Positions 1-5,433 of a stretch of 15,078 bases of DNA are shown here, one piece after another. This DNA is from Dysgonamonadaceae bacterium (GTDB lineage: Bacteria > Bacteroidota > Bacteroidia > Bacteroidales > Azobacteroidaceae). The stretch spans positions 1 through 15,078 of the forward strand of contig JAIRKG010000096.1 of the NCBI GenBank assembly GCA_031260235.1, in the 5' to 3' direction. The translations under genes and the position numbers were made by a program. Under the pieces are notes generated by a model that was given only the letters and a program-made list of their open reading frames with translations, was not told where the DNA came from and did not search any database. Each line of letters starts with the position of its first letter. Positions within the stretch are counted from its first letter, which is position 1.

Positions 1-187
1 TTTTGCGATACCACTCCAAGTCTGCATATTCCATTGCAAACCATTTGTTAAATTCCGGCAGTAGCGAAGCGAGTGCGGCTTTCACGTCAGCGCCGGCGTC
101 AGCGAGTTCGCGGTTTACCTTTTCAAAGAAGCTGTAATGAGCGCCGTTAGGCAAAGCACGAAATAATAAAGTTTTGAATTTAAGCAT
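1..187 (-). CDS. N-terminal part of a DUF6261-like hypothetical protein
   Basis: The gene runs leftward from an ATG at 185-187 and leaves the window after 62 codons. The visible protein begins MLKFKTLLFRALPNGAHYSF and continues with a helical segment ending LEWYRK. The opening, a short basic and hydrophobic stretch followed by an 'ALPNGAHYSFF' type motif, resembles Bacteroidota proteins of the DUF6261 group as I remember them. Their function is unknown, and many genomes carry several copies. There is no signal peptide or membrane segment in the visible part. A TAnnTTTG-type promoter box lies about 57 nt upstream, and beyond it the tandem 42-bp repeat array. The family assignment is from memory and rests on a third or less of the protein. 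The open frame and start are clear. Confidence 0.6.
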   Translation of the reverse strand, partial: MLKFKTLLFRALPNGAHYSFFEKVNRELADAGADVKAALASLLPEFNKWFAMEYADLEWYRK

Positions 188-243
188 GATTACGTTGTTT
201 TAGATATTAAAAATTAAAATTTATAAATAGATGAATTACGTTG

Positions 244-251
244 CAAAAATA
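244..251 (-). promoter_or_regulatory. Predicted -7 box for the leftward DUF6261-like gene
   Basis: The plus strand reads CAAAAATA, so the minus strand reads TATTTTTG, a full match to the Bacteroidota -7 consensus TAnnTTTG. It lies 57 nt upstream of the ATG in AT-rich DNA. No convincing -33 TTTG is visible at the usual distance. The dyad array starts about 55 bp further upstream, where an activator or repressor array could act. Confidence 0.45.
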
Positions 252-306
252 TATCAATTAAGTTATCTTGCATGAGAAAAACGGCTTTTTGTCTAAAAAA
301 GACTTG

Positions 307-516
307 CTACAGTGTGTAGTAAACGTTTTTAGGGCTTAAAATTAATTACTACAGTGTGTAGTAAACGTTTTTAAGGCTTAAAATGAATTACTACAGTGTG
401 TAGCAAACGATTTTAGGGCTCAAAATTAATTGCTACAGTATGTAGTAAACGATTTTAGGGCTTAAAATTAATTGCTACAGTGTGTAGCAAATGATTTTAG
501 GGCTTAAAATTAATTG
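307..516. repeat. Five tandem 42-bp repeats, each with a CTACA-3-TGTAG dyad
   Basis: Units start at 307, 349, 391, 433 and 475 and abut exactly at 42 bp with no spacers. Each opens with CTACA, three bases, then TGTAG, a perfect 5-bp inverted repeat. It is followed by an aaacg or aaatg stretch, then ttttagggcttaaaattaat or a close variant. Both arms are unchanged in all five units, whereas the 3-base centre (gtg or gta) and the tail vary at a few places. A period of 42 bp is four turns of B-DNA at 10.5 bp per turn, so the dyads would face the same side of the helix. The array is upstream of the leftward gene at 1-187. No replication initiator gene is in view, so an iteron role cannot be judged. 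Confidence 0.9.
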
Positions 517-524
517 TCCTGTGT

Positions 525-622
525 GCGGCAAAACCTCGCCCCGTCATTGCGAGGACGAAGTCCGAAGCAATCCAGAATTTAAGTATAATAAAAAGGCTAC
601 CGCCTTTTTCTCTCTGGATTGC
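525..622. repeat. Composite repeat element, copy 1 of a 98-bp direct repeat
   Basis: This stretch matches 812-909 at an offset of 287 with two differences (588 and 615). It contains in order a GCGGCAAAACC lead, one REP-like hairpin (546-571), an AT-rich linker, the AAAAAGGC/GCCTTTTT hairpin, and the start of an inverted-orientation REP unit that continues to about 649. The architecture (hairpin, central terminator-like stem, opposed hairpin) resembles paired-REP composites. Confidence 0.85.
590..609. terminator. Terminator-like hairpin inside composite copy 1
   Basis: AAAAAGGC (590-597) and GCCTTTTT (602-609) form a perfect 8-bp stem around the tetraloop TACC. The A run on one side and T run on the other make it look like a bidirectional intrinsic terminator, although only three pairs are G-C. 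It lies about 400 bp beyond the mnmD stop, so it is more probably part of the repeat element than a dedicated operon terminator. Confidence 0.4.
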
Positions 623-811
623 CACGCCGCTTCGCGGCTCGCAATGACGTGTTGGGGTTTCTCCGGATTGCTTTGCCTGCGGCTCGCAATGACGTGTGGG
701 GTTCTCTCCGGATTGCTTCGCTTCGCTCGCAATGACGTGTGGGGTTCTCTCCGGATTGCTTCGCCTGCGGCTCGCAATGACGTGTGGGGTTTTCTCCGGA
801 TTGCTTTGCCT

Positions 812-909
812 GCGGCAAAACCTCGCCCCGTCATTGCGAGGACGAAGTCCGAAGCAATCCAGAATTTAAGTATAGTAAAAAGGCTACCGCCTTTTTCTCT
901 CCGGATTGC
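812..909. repeat. Composite repeat element, copy 2 of a 98-bp direct repeat
   Basis: Second copy of the 525-622 composite. Its left edge interrupts a REP unit: from about 794 the sequence follows the unit at 661-690 as far as 'tgcggc', then switches to aaaacctcg and the composite. The opposed REP unit on its right side ends at 926. The interruption suggests that the composite arrived as a unit or by recombination at the shared GCGGC. Confidence 0.83.
877..896. terminator. Terminator-like hairpin inside composite copy 2
   Basis: Same AAAAAGGC, TACC, GCCTTTTT structure as at 590-609, with an unchanged stem. It lies about 120 bp beyond the mnmD stop, so of the two it is the better placed to end leftward transcription of the queD operon. 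The T run is interrupted after five bases. Confidence 0.4.
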
Positions 910-1015
910 TTCGCTTCGCTCGCAATGACGGGTGTGGGGCAATGACGGGTGCGGTTCTGTTTGCCGGATTGCTTCGGGCTTCTTGTTACCCCCTCGTTTA
1001 GGGACATTCCATTGC

Positions 1016-1687
1016 CTATGGTTTCAATCGGCGGCAACGAAGCATTTCCCTTTTCCCCGCCGCTCCGGCAATCCGTTCGACTGCAAAACCGGCTTGCCGC
1101 ATCATTCTGCGAACGCCGCCACTGGCGCAATAGGTAACGACAACACCTTGCGTATTCATAGCGGCAAAAATCCTGTTAAACAGTTCCTGCGACCAGACTT
1201 CCGGTTGTTTGCCGGGCGCAAAAGCGTCATAATAAACAACGTCATATTTGTCGCGAAAGTCAAAAGCCCGAAAATCGATTTGTATTTTTTCGATATAAAA
1301 AGATGGGGCGACAGGCTCTACTTTTCCCCATTCGGCTTGATGAACGGCATGAAATAAAGCAGGATTTATATCCGAATAATTCAATCGGTTGATAATTTCC
1401 TGCGGCAACGGAAACTTTTCCAGTGCGGTATAAATCACTTTTGTCTCTTGGGTTTCAGATGCTATCGCAGTCAGCAAAGCGTTCAATCCCGTTCCGAATC
1501 CCATTTCGATAACATGAATTTCGGGCTTCCGGATCTGTTTAAATCCTGCTTCGATATAAACATGCTGCGACTCCTGAATAGCGCCGTTTATGGAATGGTA
1601 ATGCTCGTCCATTTCCGGCAGGGAAATAGTGTGAGAGCCGTCGGCGGTTACCTGAAGTAGGGGAGTAATGTTTGGAAACTTTTCCAT
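1016..1687 (-). CDS. mnmD: tRNA (mnm5s2U34) methyltransferase MnmD
   Basis: The product is a 223-residue stand-alone SAM-dependent methyltransferase that matches the N-terminal half of MnmC (formerly DUF752, Methyltransf_30). It converts nm5s2U to mnm5s2U at the wobble position of some tRNAs. Visible motifs are the SAM-binding EMGFGTGLNALL (61-72), the acidic loop YYDAFAPGKQPEVW (152-165), TYCASGGVRRMM (185-196) and the C-terminal GAAGKREMLR (208-217). The FAD-dependent oxidoreductase half of MnmC is absent, as in other bacteria with separate MnmD. It is the last gene of the queD-queE-rnz-mnmD operon, 18 nt after rnz. The only near start is the ATG at 1685-1687, which overlaps a perfect palindrome described separately. 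The stop lies within 40 bp of repeat debris. Confidence 0.92.
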   Translation of the reverse strand: MEKFPNITPLLQVTADGSHTISLPEMDEHYHSINGAIQESQHVYIEAGFKQIRKPEIHVIEMGFGTGLNALLTAIASETQETKVIYTALEKFPLPQEIINRLNYSDINPALFHAVHQAEWGKVEPVAPSFYIEKIQIDFRAFDFRDKYDVVYYDAFAPGKQPEVWSQELFNRIFAAMNTQGVVVTYCASGGVRRMMRQAGFAVERIAGAAGKREMLRCRRLKP

Positions 1688-1709
1688 AACAAATAAATTT
1701 ATTTGTTAT
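1686..1709. repeat. 24-bp perfect palindrome across the rnz stop and mnmD start
   Basis: ATAACAAATAAA (1686-1697) is followed directly by its exact reverse complement (1698-1709). The rnz TAA stop (1706-1708) is in one arm, and the first two bases of the mnmD ATG are in the other. In the mRNA it could form a weak A-U hairpin of about 10 pairs that includes the mnmD start. It could equally be a DNA operator or simply AT-rich chance symmetry. Confidence 0.8.
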
Positions 1710-2620
1710 ATTTTTATGATCATTCTTTCGTATGCCAATTGAGTTTCGGGGAAAATTTTCATCGCTTCATTGAGCAGGATTTGCTCGTTGGGATAACGCG
1801 CCGAGAAATGACCGATAACCAGGCGTCCGACTTTTGCCGCCCTGGCAATGCTTGCTGCCTGAGCAGCCGAAGAATGGAAAGTTTCCCTGGCGCGAGCCAA
1901 ATCGGCGGTACAGAAAGTCGCTTCATGGTAAAGCGTGTTTACGCCTGCAATGATGGGGACAATCTGTTTCTTGTAAGCCGTATCCGAACAATAGGCATAT
2001 TTGCGCGGCGGGTCGGCAGGTCGCGTAAAAACCGTATGGGGAATCGTTTCACCATTGCCTGTAATGAAAGGCGCACCGTCTTTGATCGCCTGGATTTGAC
2101 TGAGGGGAACGCGGTAGAAATCAATCATTTCGCGAATGATGTGCGGACTTCGTGGCTTTTCTTCAAATAAGAATCCTGCAGTGGGAACGCGATGGTTCAG
2201 CGGGATTGACGTAACTTTCAGGGTTTTATCCTCGAAAATCACTTCGCTTTCTTCCGAATTAACATTTGAAAAATGGATTTTGTACGGAAGCGCATGGCAA
2301 AAATATTCCAGCAACGGCATAAATAATATTTCAGCGTCGAACGGAGCATGAATGTAAAGGTCGGAAGTCCTCCCCAGCAGACCCAAAGTAGAAATTAGCC
2401 CCGGCAAACCGAAGCAGTGGTCGCCATGCAGGTGGGAAATAAAAATGTGGTCAATCTTTTGAAATTTCAGTTTTGATTTGCGGAATTGAAGTTGGGCGCC
2501 TTCCCCGCAATCAATCATATAAAGTTTATCGTGCAAATCGACGATTTGCGAACTTGGAAAATGTTTGGTGGTTGGAAGCGCCGATCCACAGCCTAAAATG
2601 TGTACTTCAAACGGATCCAT
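1706..2620 (-). CDS. rnz: Ribonuclease Z (tRNA 3' endonuclease)
   Basis: The product is a 304-residue metallo-beta-lactamase-fold nuclease of the short RNase Z class (usual length about 300). It cleaves the 3' trailer of tRNA precursors. The zinc-site motif HLHGDH is at 63-68, with further ligands H143 (PLNHRVPTAGF), D213 (YCSDTAY) and H271 (IGHFSARY), and the HEAT motif at 232-235. The exosite region around 155-200, rich in P, R and K, is as expected for tRNA binding. The start ATG (2618-2620) follows queE by 7 nt, so the two are almost certainly cotranscribed. The grouping with queD, queE and mnmD makes this a tRNA maturation operon. Every catalytic residue I looked for is present. Confidence 0.97.
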   Translation of the reverse strand: MDPFEVHILGCGSALPTTKHFPSSQIVDLHDKLYMIDCGEGAQLQFRKSKLKFQKIDHIFISHLHGDHCFGLPGLISTLGLLGRTSDLYIHAPFDAEILFMPLLEYFCHALPYKIHFSNVNSEESEVIFEDKTLKVTSIPLNHRVPTAGFLFEEKPRSPHIIREMIDFYRVPLSQIQAIKDGAPFITGNGETIPHTVFTRPADPPRKYAYCSDTAYKKQIVPIIAGVNTLYHEATFCTADLARARETFHSSAAQAASIARAAKVGRLVIGHFSARYPNEQILLNEAMKIFPETQLAYERMIIKI

Positions 2621-2627
2621 AATTGTT

Positions 2628-3212
2628 CTATTCTATATTAATTAATTTGTGAATTTGCATACTTAAACGCCAATCCGGTTTTTGCATGATTTGTTCGACG
2701 CAATAGTTGATGTTTTCTTTTGTCGCAAGCGCATCGTCCCTGAAAACCGGACTCAGGAAATAGTATTTCGCCTTTGGCAAACGTTCGAAACCGGGAATCG
2801 CATCTCCCTTGTTTATCGGCAACCGAACTTCGTCAACGCTTGGATTTACCGCTTTCGCATAATCAGGCTTTCCCTTCGGGCTGACTGTGGTATAATCCAG
2901 CAAATCAGGTAACGGAAAATATCCGTTGCTTTCGATTGCTTGCCGATAGCCTTCGCGTTTGAAAAAGGTAACCGCTTCGTCGGTCAGTTGCAGAGCCGGC
3001 TCGCCGCCTGTCCAGATAATCCACCTGCATGGATGTTGCCGAATAACGGAAAGGATTTGAGAGAGTTCCATTGTTTCACCGCCGGAGAAATCCGTGTCGC
3101 AAAAGTCGCATTTCAAATTGCATCCGCTCAAGCGGACGAAGATAGATACTTCGCCCTGGCGGCCGCCTTCGCCTTGCAGAGAATAGAATATTTCCTTCAC
3201 TTTAAGGTTCAT
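2628..3212 (-). CDS. queE: 7-carboxy-7-deazaguanine synthase QueE
   Basis: The product is a 194-residue radical SAM enzyme converting 6-carboxy-tetrahydropterin to 7-carboxy-7-deazaguanine, the second committed step towards preQ0 and queuosine. The cluster motif CNLKCDFC (C31, C35, C38; CX3CX2C) follows the QGEGGRQG stretch (13-20). WTGGEPALQ (67-75) is the conserved GGEP motif, and the protein ends LQIHKLINI-like (MQIHKLINIE). I chose the ATG at 3210-3212. A GTG at 3239 would add nine residues that overlap queD more deeply and lack family character. The chosen start overlaps the queD stop by 11 nt, typical of translational coupling. queC, queF and the other queuosine genes are not in the window. 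Confidence 0.95.
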   Translation of the reverse strand: MNLKVKEIFYSLQGEGGRQGEVSIFVRLSGCNLKCDFCDTDFSGGETMELSQILSVIRQHPCRWIIWTGGEPALQLTDEAVTFFKREGYRQAIESNGYFPLPDLLDYTTVSPKGKPDYAKAVNPSVDEVRLPINKGDAIPGFERLPKAKYYFLSPVFRDDALATKENINYCVEQIMQKPDWRLSMQIHKLINIE

Positions 3213-3555
3213 ATATGCAGGAAGTTTTAGGCGTTTCACTCACTTCGACCGCGTATAATTCCGGAATTTCCGGTTTAAACCGGTTGAAAATGAATTTGGC
3301 AATATTTTCCGAAGTCGGATGTTCGGGTATCACATCATTCAGGTGGCGATGATCAAGCTTATCTTCGATATATTTTTCGACGTTCCCCAAAGCGTTGTAG
3401 TCTTTGACAAAACCGTGCCTGTCCACATCCTCCGCTTTCAAATGGATGGTTATTGTGTAGTTATGTCCATGCATCCGAGCGCAAGGATGACCCTTATCCA
3501 ACAGATTGAGGATGTGAGATGCTGAGAAAGTGAATTGTTTGCTGATTTTATACAT
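3202..3555 (-). CDS. queD: 6-carboxy-5,6,7,8-tetrahydropterin synthase QueD
   Basis: The product is a 117-residue tunnel-fold enzyme (PTPS family) converting dihydroneopterin triphosphate to 6-carboxy-tetrahydropterin, the first queuosine-specific step after GTP cyclohydrolase. Zinc ligands H14, H29 and H31 lie in FSASH and CARMHGHNY. C25 is the expected catalytic cysteine. LDHRHLND (67-74), PTSEN (80-84) and VEVSET (103-108) are the other family motifs. I chose the ATG at 3553-3555. The frame continues 18 codons further upstream, but that stretch runs over the promoter box and does not look like the family. It is the first gene of the operon and diverges from porQ. I looked for a preQ1 riboswitch in the leader and did not see one. 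Confidence 0.95.
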   Translation of the reverse strand: MYKISKQFTFSASHILNLLDKGHPCARMHGHNYTITIHLKAEDVDRHGFVKDYNALGNVEKYIEDKLDHRHLNDVIPEHPTSENIAKFIFNRFKPEIPELYAVEVSETPKTSCIYEP

Positions 3556-3577
3556 TGTTTTTGGGGCTGATTTTTCA

Positions 3578-3610
3578 CAAATGTACAATCTTTTCCCTGA
3601 AAACGGCAAA
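3578..3610 (-). promoter_or_regulatory. Predicted promoter of the queD-queE-rnz-mnmD operon
   Basis: On the minus strand TACATTTG (3585-3578) matches the Bacteroidota -7 box TAnnTTTG exactly. TTTG (3610-3607) lies 21 bp upstream as a -33 box, within the usual spacing. Transcription would begin near 3570, giving a leader of about 15-20 nt with no clear Shine-Dalgarno sequence, which is normal in this phylum. Confidence 0.65.
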
Positions 3611-3656
3611 ACAGGTTTCCTTCGTTTTATCGGATACTTTTTCCCTGTTTTATACG

Positions 3657-3684
3657 TTTGTATTACTGAAAAATCTTATTTTTG
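3657..3684 (+). promoter_or_regulatory. Predicted promoter of porQ
   Basis: TATTTTTG at 3677-3684 fits TAnnTTTG, with TTTG at 3657-3660 as a possible -33 box. The 16-bp gap is slightly short. Transcription would start about 10 nt before the porQ ATG at 3701. It is back to back with the queD promoter in a 145-bp divergent region. Confidence 0.45.
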
Positions 3685-3700
3685 TGAAAATTTTAATTCG

Positions 3701-4690
3701 ATGCGAATAATACTTATTCTGTCTATCCTGGTTGTAAGTCTCTTTCCGGCATCTGCACAGGACGGAAATTCGGCCTTTACTTACCTGCTTTTGCCTGGCT
3801 CGGCGCGGGCTGCAGCATTGGGCGGCACGAACATTTCAATCGTTGAGGATGACCTGTCGTTGATTTACCAAAATCCGGGTTTTTTAGGTCAAGAAATGGA
3901 CAGAACGTTAAATGCAAACTATTTGTCATACGTTGGCGGCATTAAGCTGGGAAGCGCCGCTTTTGCCAAAGCGCTGGGGAAAAGAAGCGCCTGGGGCGTT
4001 GGTGTCAATTTTTCCAATTACGGTGAAATGTTGGAAACGACGGTAAACGACGAACAGATAGGCGATTTAAATGTAAGCGATATTTGCGGTAATATCTTTT
4101 TTTCTCGTGATTTGTCTGAAATGATAAGGGGAGGAGTTACGGCTAAATTCATCTATTCCAATTATAGGTACAATACGGCTATCGGCTTGGGCGTCGATTT
4201 GGGAATCAGTTATTACAATCCGGACAAGGATATTTCAATCGGTTTGGTCGGCAAAAATTTGGGCAGGCAAATCAAGGCTTATGAAGAAGAATTGCTTGAT
4301 TTGCCTTGGGATATACAATTGGGATTCAGCCAGAAATTAGGCCATGCCCCGATTCGTTATTCGGTTACGGCAGTGCATTTAAACCAATGGAAATTCTATG
4401 ATTTGCACCAGGAAAAAGGAGATTCTTTTACAAGGACTTTTCTCAAACATTTTATTTTCGGAGTTGAATTTCTTCCTGTGGAAAATTTTTGGGTTGCCAC
4501 AGGATATAACGTTAAACGCGGAGCAGACATGGCTATCAGCGATGGCGGCAACAAATGGGGGGCTTTTTCCGTCGGCGCCGGATTAAAAGTAAAAGCCTTT
4601 GATGTGGGCTGCTCCGTTGCCAAATACCATCCGGCAGCCACTTCGTTTATGGTTAGCTTATCCATTTCTTTGGCAGAAAAGAAATTATAA
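3701..4690 (+). CDS. porQ: Type IX secretion system protein PorQ
   Basis: The product is a 329-residue outer-membrane beta-barrel protein of the PorV/PorQ kind. It begins with a Sec signal peptide (MRIILILSILVVSLFPASA, cut near residue 19-20), then the family signature of a 'LPGSARAAALGGTNISI' segment (31-47), 'DLSLIYQNPGFL' (51-62) and 'NANYLSYVGGIKLGSAAFAK' (71-90). It continues as alternating amphipathic strands and ends in a strand-like MVSLSISLAEKKL. PorQ takes part in the attachment step of type IX secretion, the export route of Bacteroidota. I chose the ATG at 3701 because it starts the signal peptide; the frame continues 57 codons upstream through the divergent promoters without protein-like content. 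cmk follows after 56 nt, an arrangement I recall in other Bacteroidales. No other T9SS gene is in the window. Confidence 0.88.
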   Translation: MRIILILSILVVSLFPASAQDGNSAFTYLLLPGSARAAALGGTNISIVEDDLSLIYQNPGFLGQEMDRTLNANYLSYVGGIKLGSAAFAKALGKRSAWGVGVNFSNYGEMLETTVNDEQIGDLNVSDICGNIFFSRDLSEMIRGGVTAKFIYSNYRYNTAIGLGVDLGISYYNPDKDISIGLVGKNLGRQIKAYEEELLDLPWDIQLGFSQKLGHAPIRYSVTAVHLNQWKFYDLHQEKGDSFTRTFLKHFIFGVEFLPVENFWVATGYNVKRGADMAISDGGNKWGAFSVGAGLKVKAFDVGCSVAKYHPAATSFMVSLSISLAEKKL

Positions 4691-4695
4691 TTTAA

Positions 4696-4732
4696 GCCGT
4701 TAATGTATCATTTATTAGTGTTAATTAGCGGC
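4696..4732 (+). other. Hairpin between porQ and cmk
   Basis: GCCGTTAAT (4696-4704) can pair with ATTAGCGGC (4724-4732) over nine positions, one being a G-T wobble, around a 19-nt loop. It lies between the porQ stop and the cmk start and is followed by an A-rich rather than T-rich tract. A partial terminator, an mRNA processing or stability element, or chance are all possible. Confidence 0.35.
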
Positions 4733-4746
4733 AAAAATATATCCGA

Positions 4747-5433
4747 ATGAAAAAAATAACAATCGCTGTTGACGGTTATTCTTCCTGTGGAAAAAGCACT
4801 ATGGCTAAAGATTTAGCCCAAATGGTGAAATACAATTATATAGATAGCGGCGCCATGTATCGAGCCGTAACGCTGTATTGCCTCCGAAACAATTTGTTTG
4901 ACGGCGATTCGCCAAACGAAACCGCGCTGAAAAACCACATCAATCAAATTCATATCACTTTTCAATATAATGAAATATCCGGCAAATCGGATACTCACCT
5001 GAACGGTGAAAATGTCGAAAAAGAAATCCGCAGCATGGCAATCGCCGATAAAGTCAGTCCGATTGCCGCCGTCGATTTTGTACGCGAAGCATTGGTGAAA
5101 CAGCAGCAGGCAATGGGCAAAAACAAAGGCATTGTGATGGACGGGCGGGATATTGGGACGGTTGTTTTCCCCGGCGCCGAATTGAAAATTTTCGTTACCG
5201 CACGTCCGGAAATCCGTGTTCAACGCCGTTTGACGGAATTGGCAGCCAAAGGCGAAGACGTAACATTTGAAGAAGTGTTGAAAAACCTGACTAAACGCGA
5301 CCTCATTGATACTACGCGGAAAGACGCGCCACTGCATCAGGCCGCCGATGCTGTGGTTATCGACAATTCAGACCTCACGATTGAGAAACAAAATAATATA
5401 ATGTTGAAATTGTTTAAGGAAAAAACCGAATGA
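4747..5433 (+). CDS. cmk: Cytidylate kinase
   Basis: The product is a 228-residue (d)CMP kinase of the P-loop nucleoside monophosphate kinase fold, making CDP and dCDP from ATP and (d)CMP in the cytosol. The Walker A loop GYSSCGKST is at 10-18, and the CMP-binding [12 protein letters not shown] at 31-42. [19 protein letters not shown] (131-149) and the lid region [13 protein letters not shown] (184-196) are clear. The length is normal for the family. It follows porQ on the same strand, and its TGA overlaps the next ATG by 4 nt, so it is translationally coupled to the methyltransferase-like gene. Confidence 0.96.
   Translation: MKKITIAVDGYSSCGKSTMAKDLAQMVKYNYIDSGAMYRAVTLYCLRNNLFDGDSPNETALKNHINQIHITFQYNEISGKSDTHLNGENVEKEIRSMAIADKVSPIAAVDFVREALVKQQQAMGKNKGIVMDGRDIGTVVFPGAELKIFVTARPEIRVQRRLTELAAKGEDVTFEEVLKNLTKRDLIDTTRKDAPLHQAADAVVIDNSDLTIEKQNNIMLKLFKEKTE

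Larger units (their letters stand above)
525..979. repeat. Block of REP-like palindromic units
   Basis: Seven complete hairpin units share an outer stem ATTGC/GCAAT: 546-571, 618-645, 667-690, 712-733, 755-778, 833-858 and 905-926. A unit beginning at 800 is cut short, and further fragments lie at 939-949 and 964-979. Inner stems differ but still pair: GGAC/GTCC in the first and sixth units, GCCGC/GCGGC in the second, GCC/GGC in the third and fifth. Repeats of the type 'cgtcattgcgag...gcaatcc' are widespread extragenic palindromes in many bacterial genomes, and their frames give spurious repetitive peptides. The block lies just past the 3' end of the mnmD operon. No RAYT-type transposase is present in the window. 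I regard 188-1015 as free of protein genes. Confidence 0.88.

Noticed and set aside
307..516. CRISPR array
   Set aside because: The 42-bp units abut directly with near-identical sequence throughout; there are no variable spacers and no cas genes.
491..942. Open reading frames on both strands over the repeat block (peptides such as RHCERSEAI and TSLRAKRSNP)
   Set aside because: They are translations of the REP-like hairpins; every frame gives repeating peptides with no domain, and such peptides are familiar artefacts of this repeat class.
932..1357. Rightward 141-codon frame opposite the mnmD end
   Set aside because: It begins in repeat debris and runs antisense through mnmD, which has all its family motifs on the other strand.
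3556..3609. Longer QueD N-terminus (18 extra codons)
   Set aside because: The extension runs across the predicted -7 box and lacks family likeness; the ATG at 3555 gives the standard N-terminus.
3530..3700. Longer PorQ N-terminus (57 extra codons)
   Set aside because: It would bury the signal peptide and cover both divergent promoters and the queD start; the ATG at 3701 starts the signal peptide.
3556..3700. preQ1 riboswitch before queD
   Set aside because: The leader is predicted to be under 25 nt, and I saw no C-rich pseudoknot pattern with an A-rich tail on the minus strand.
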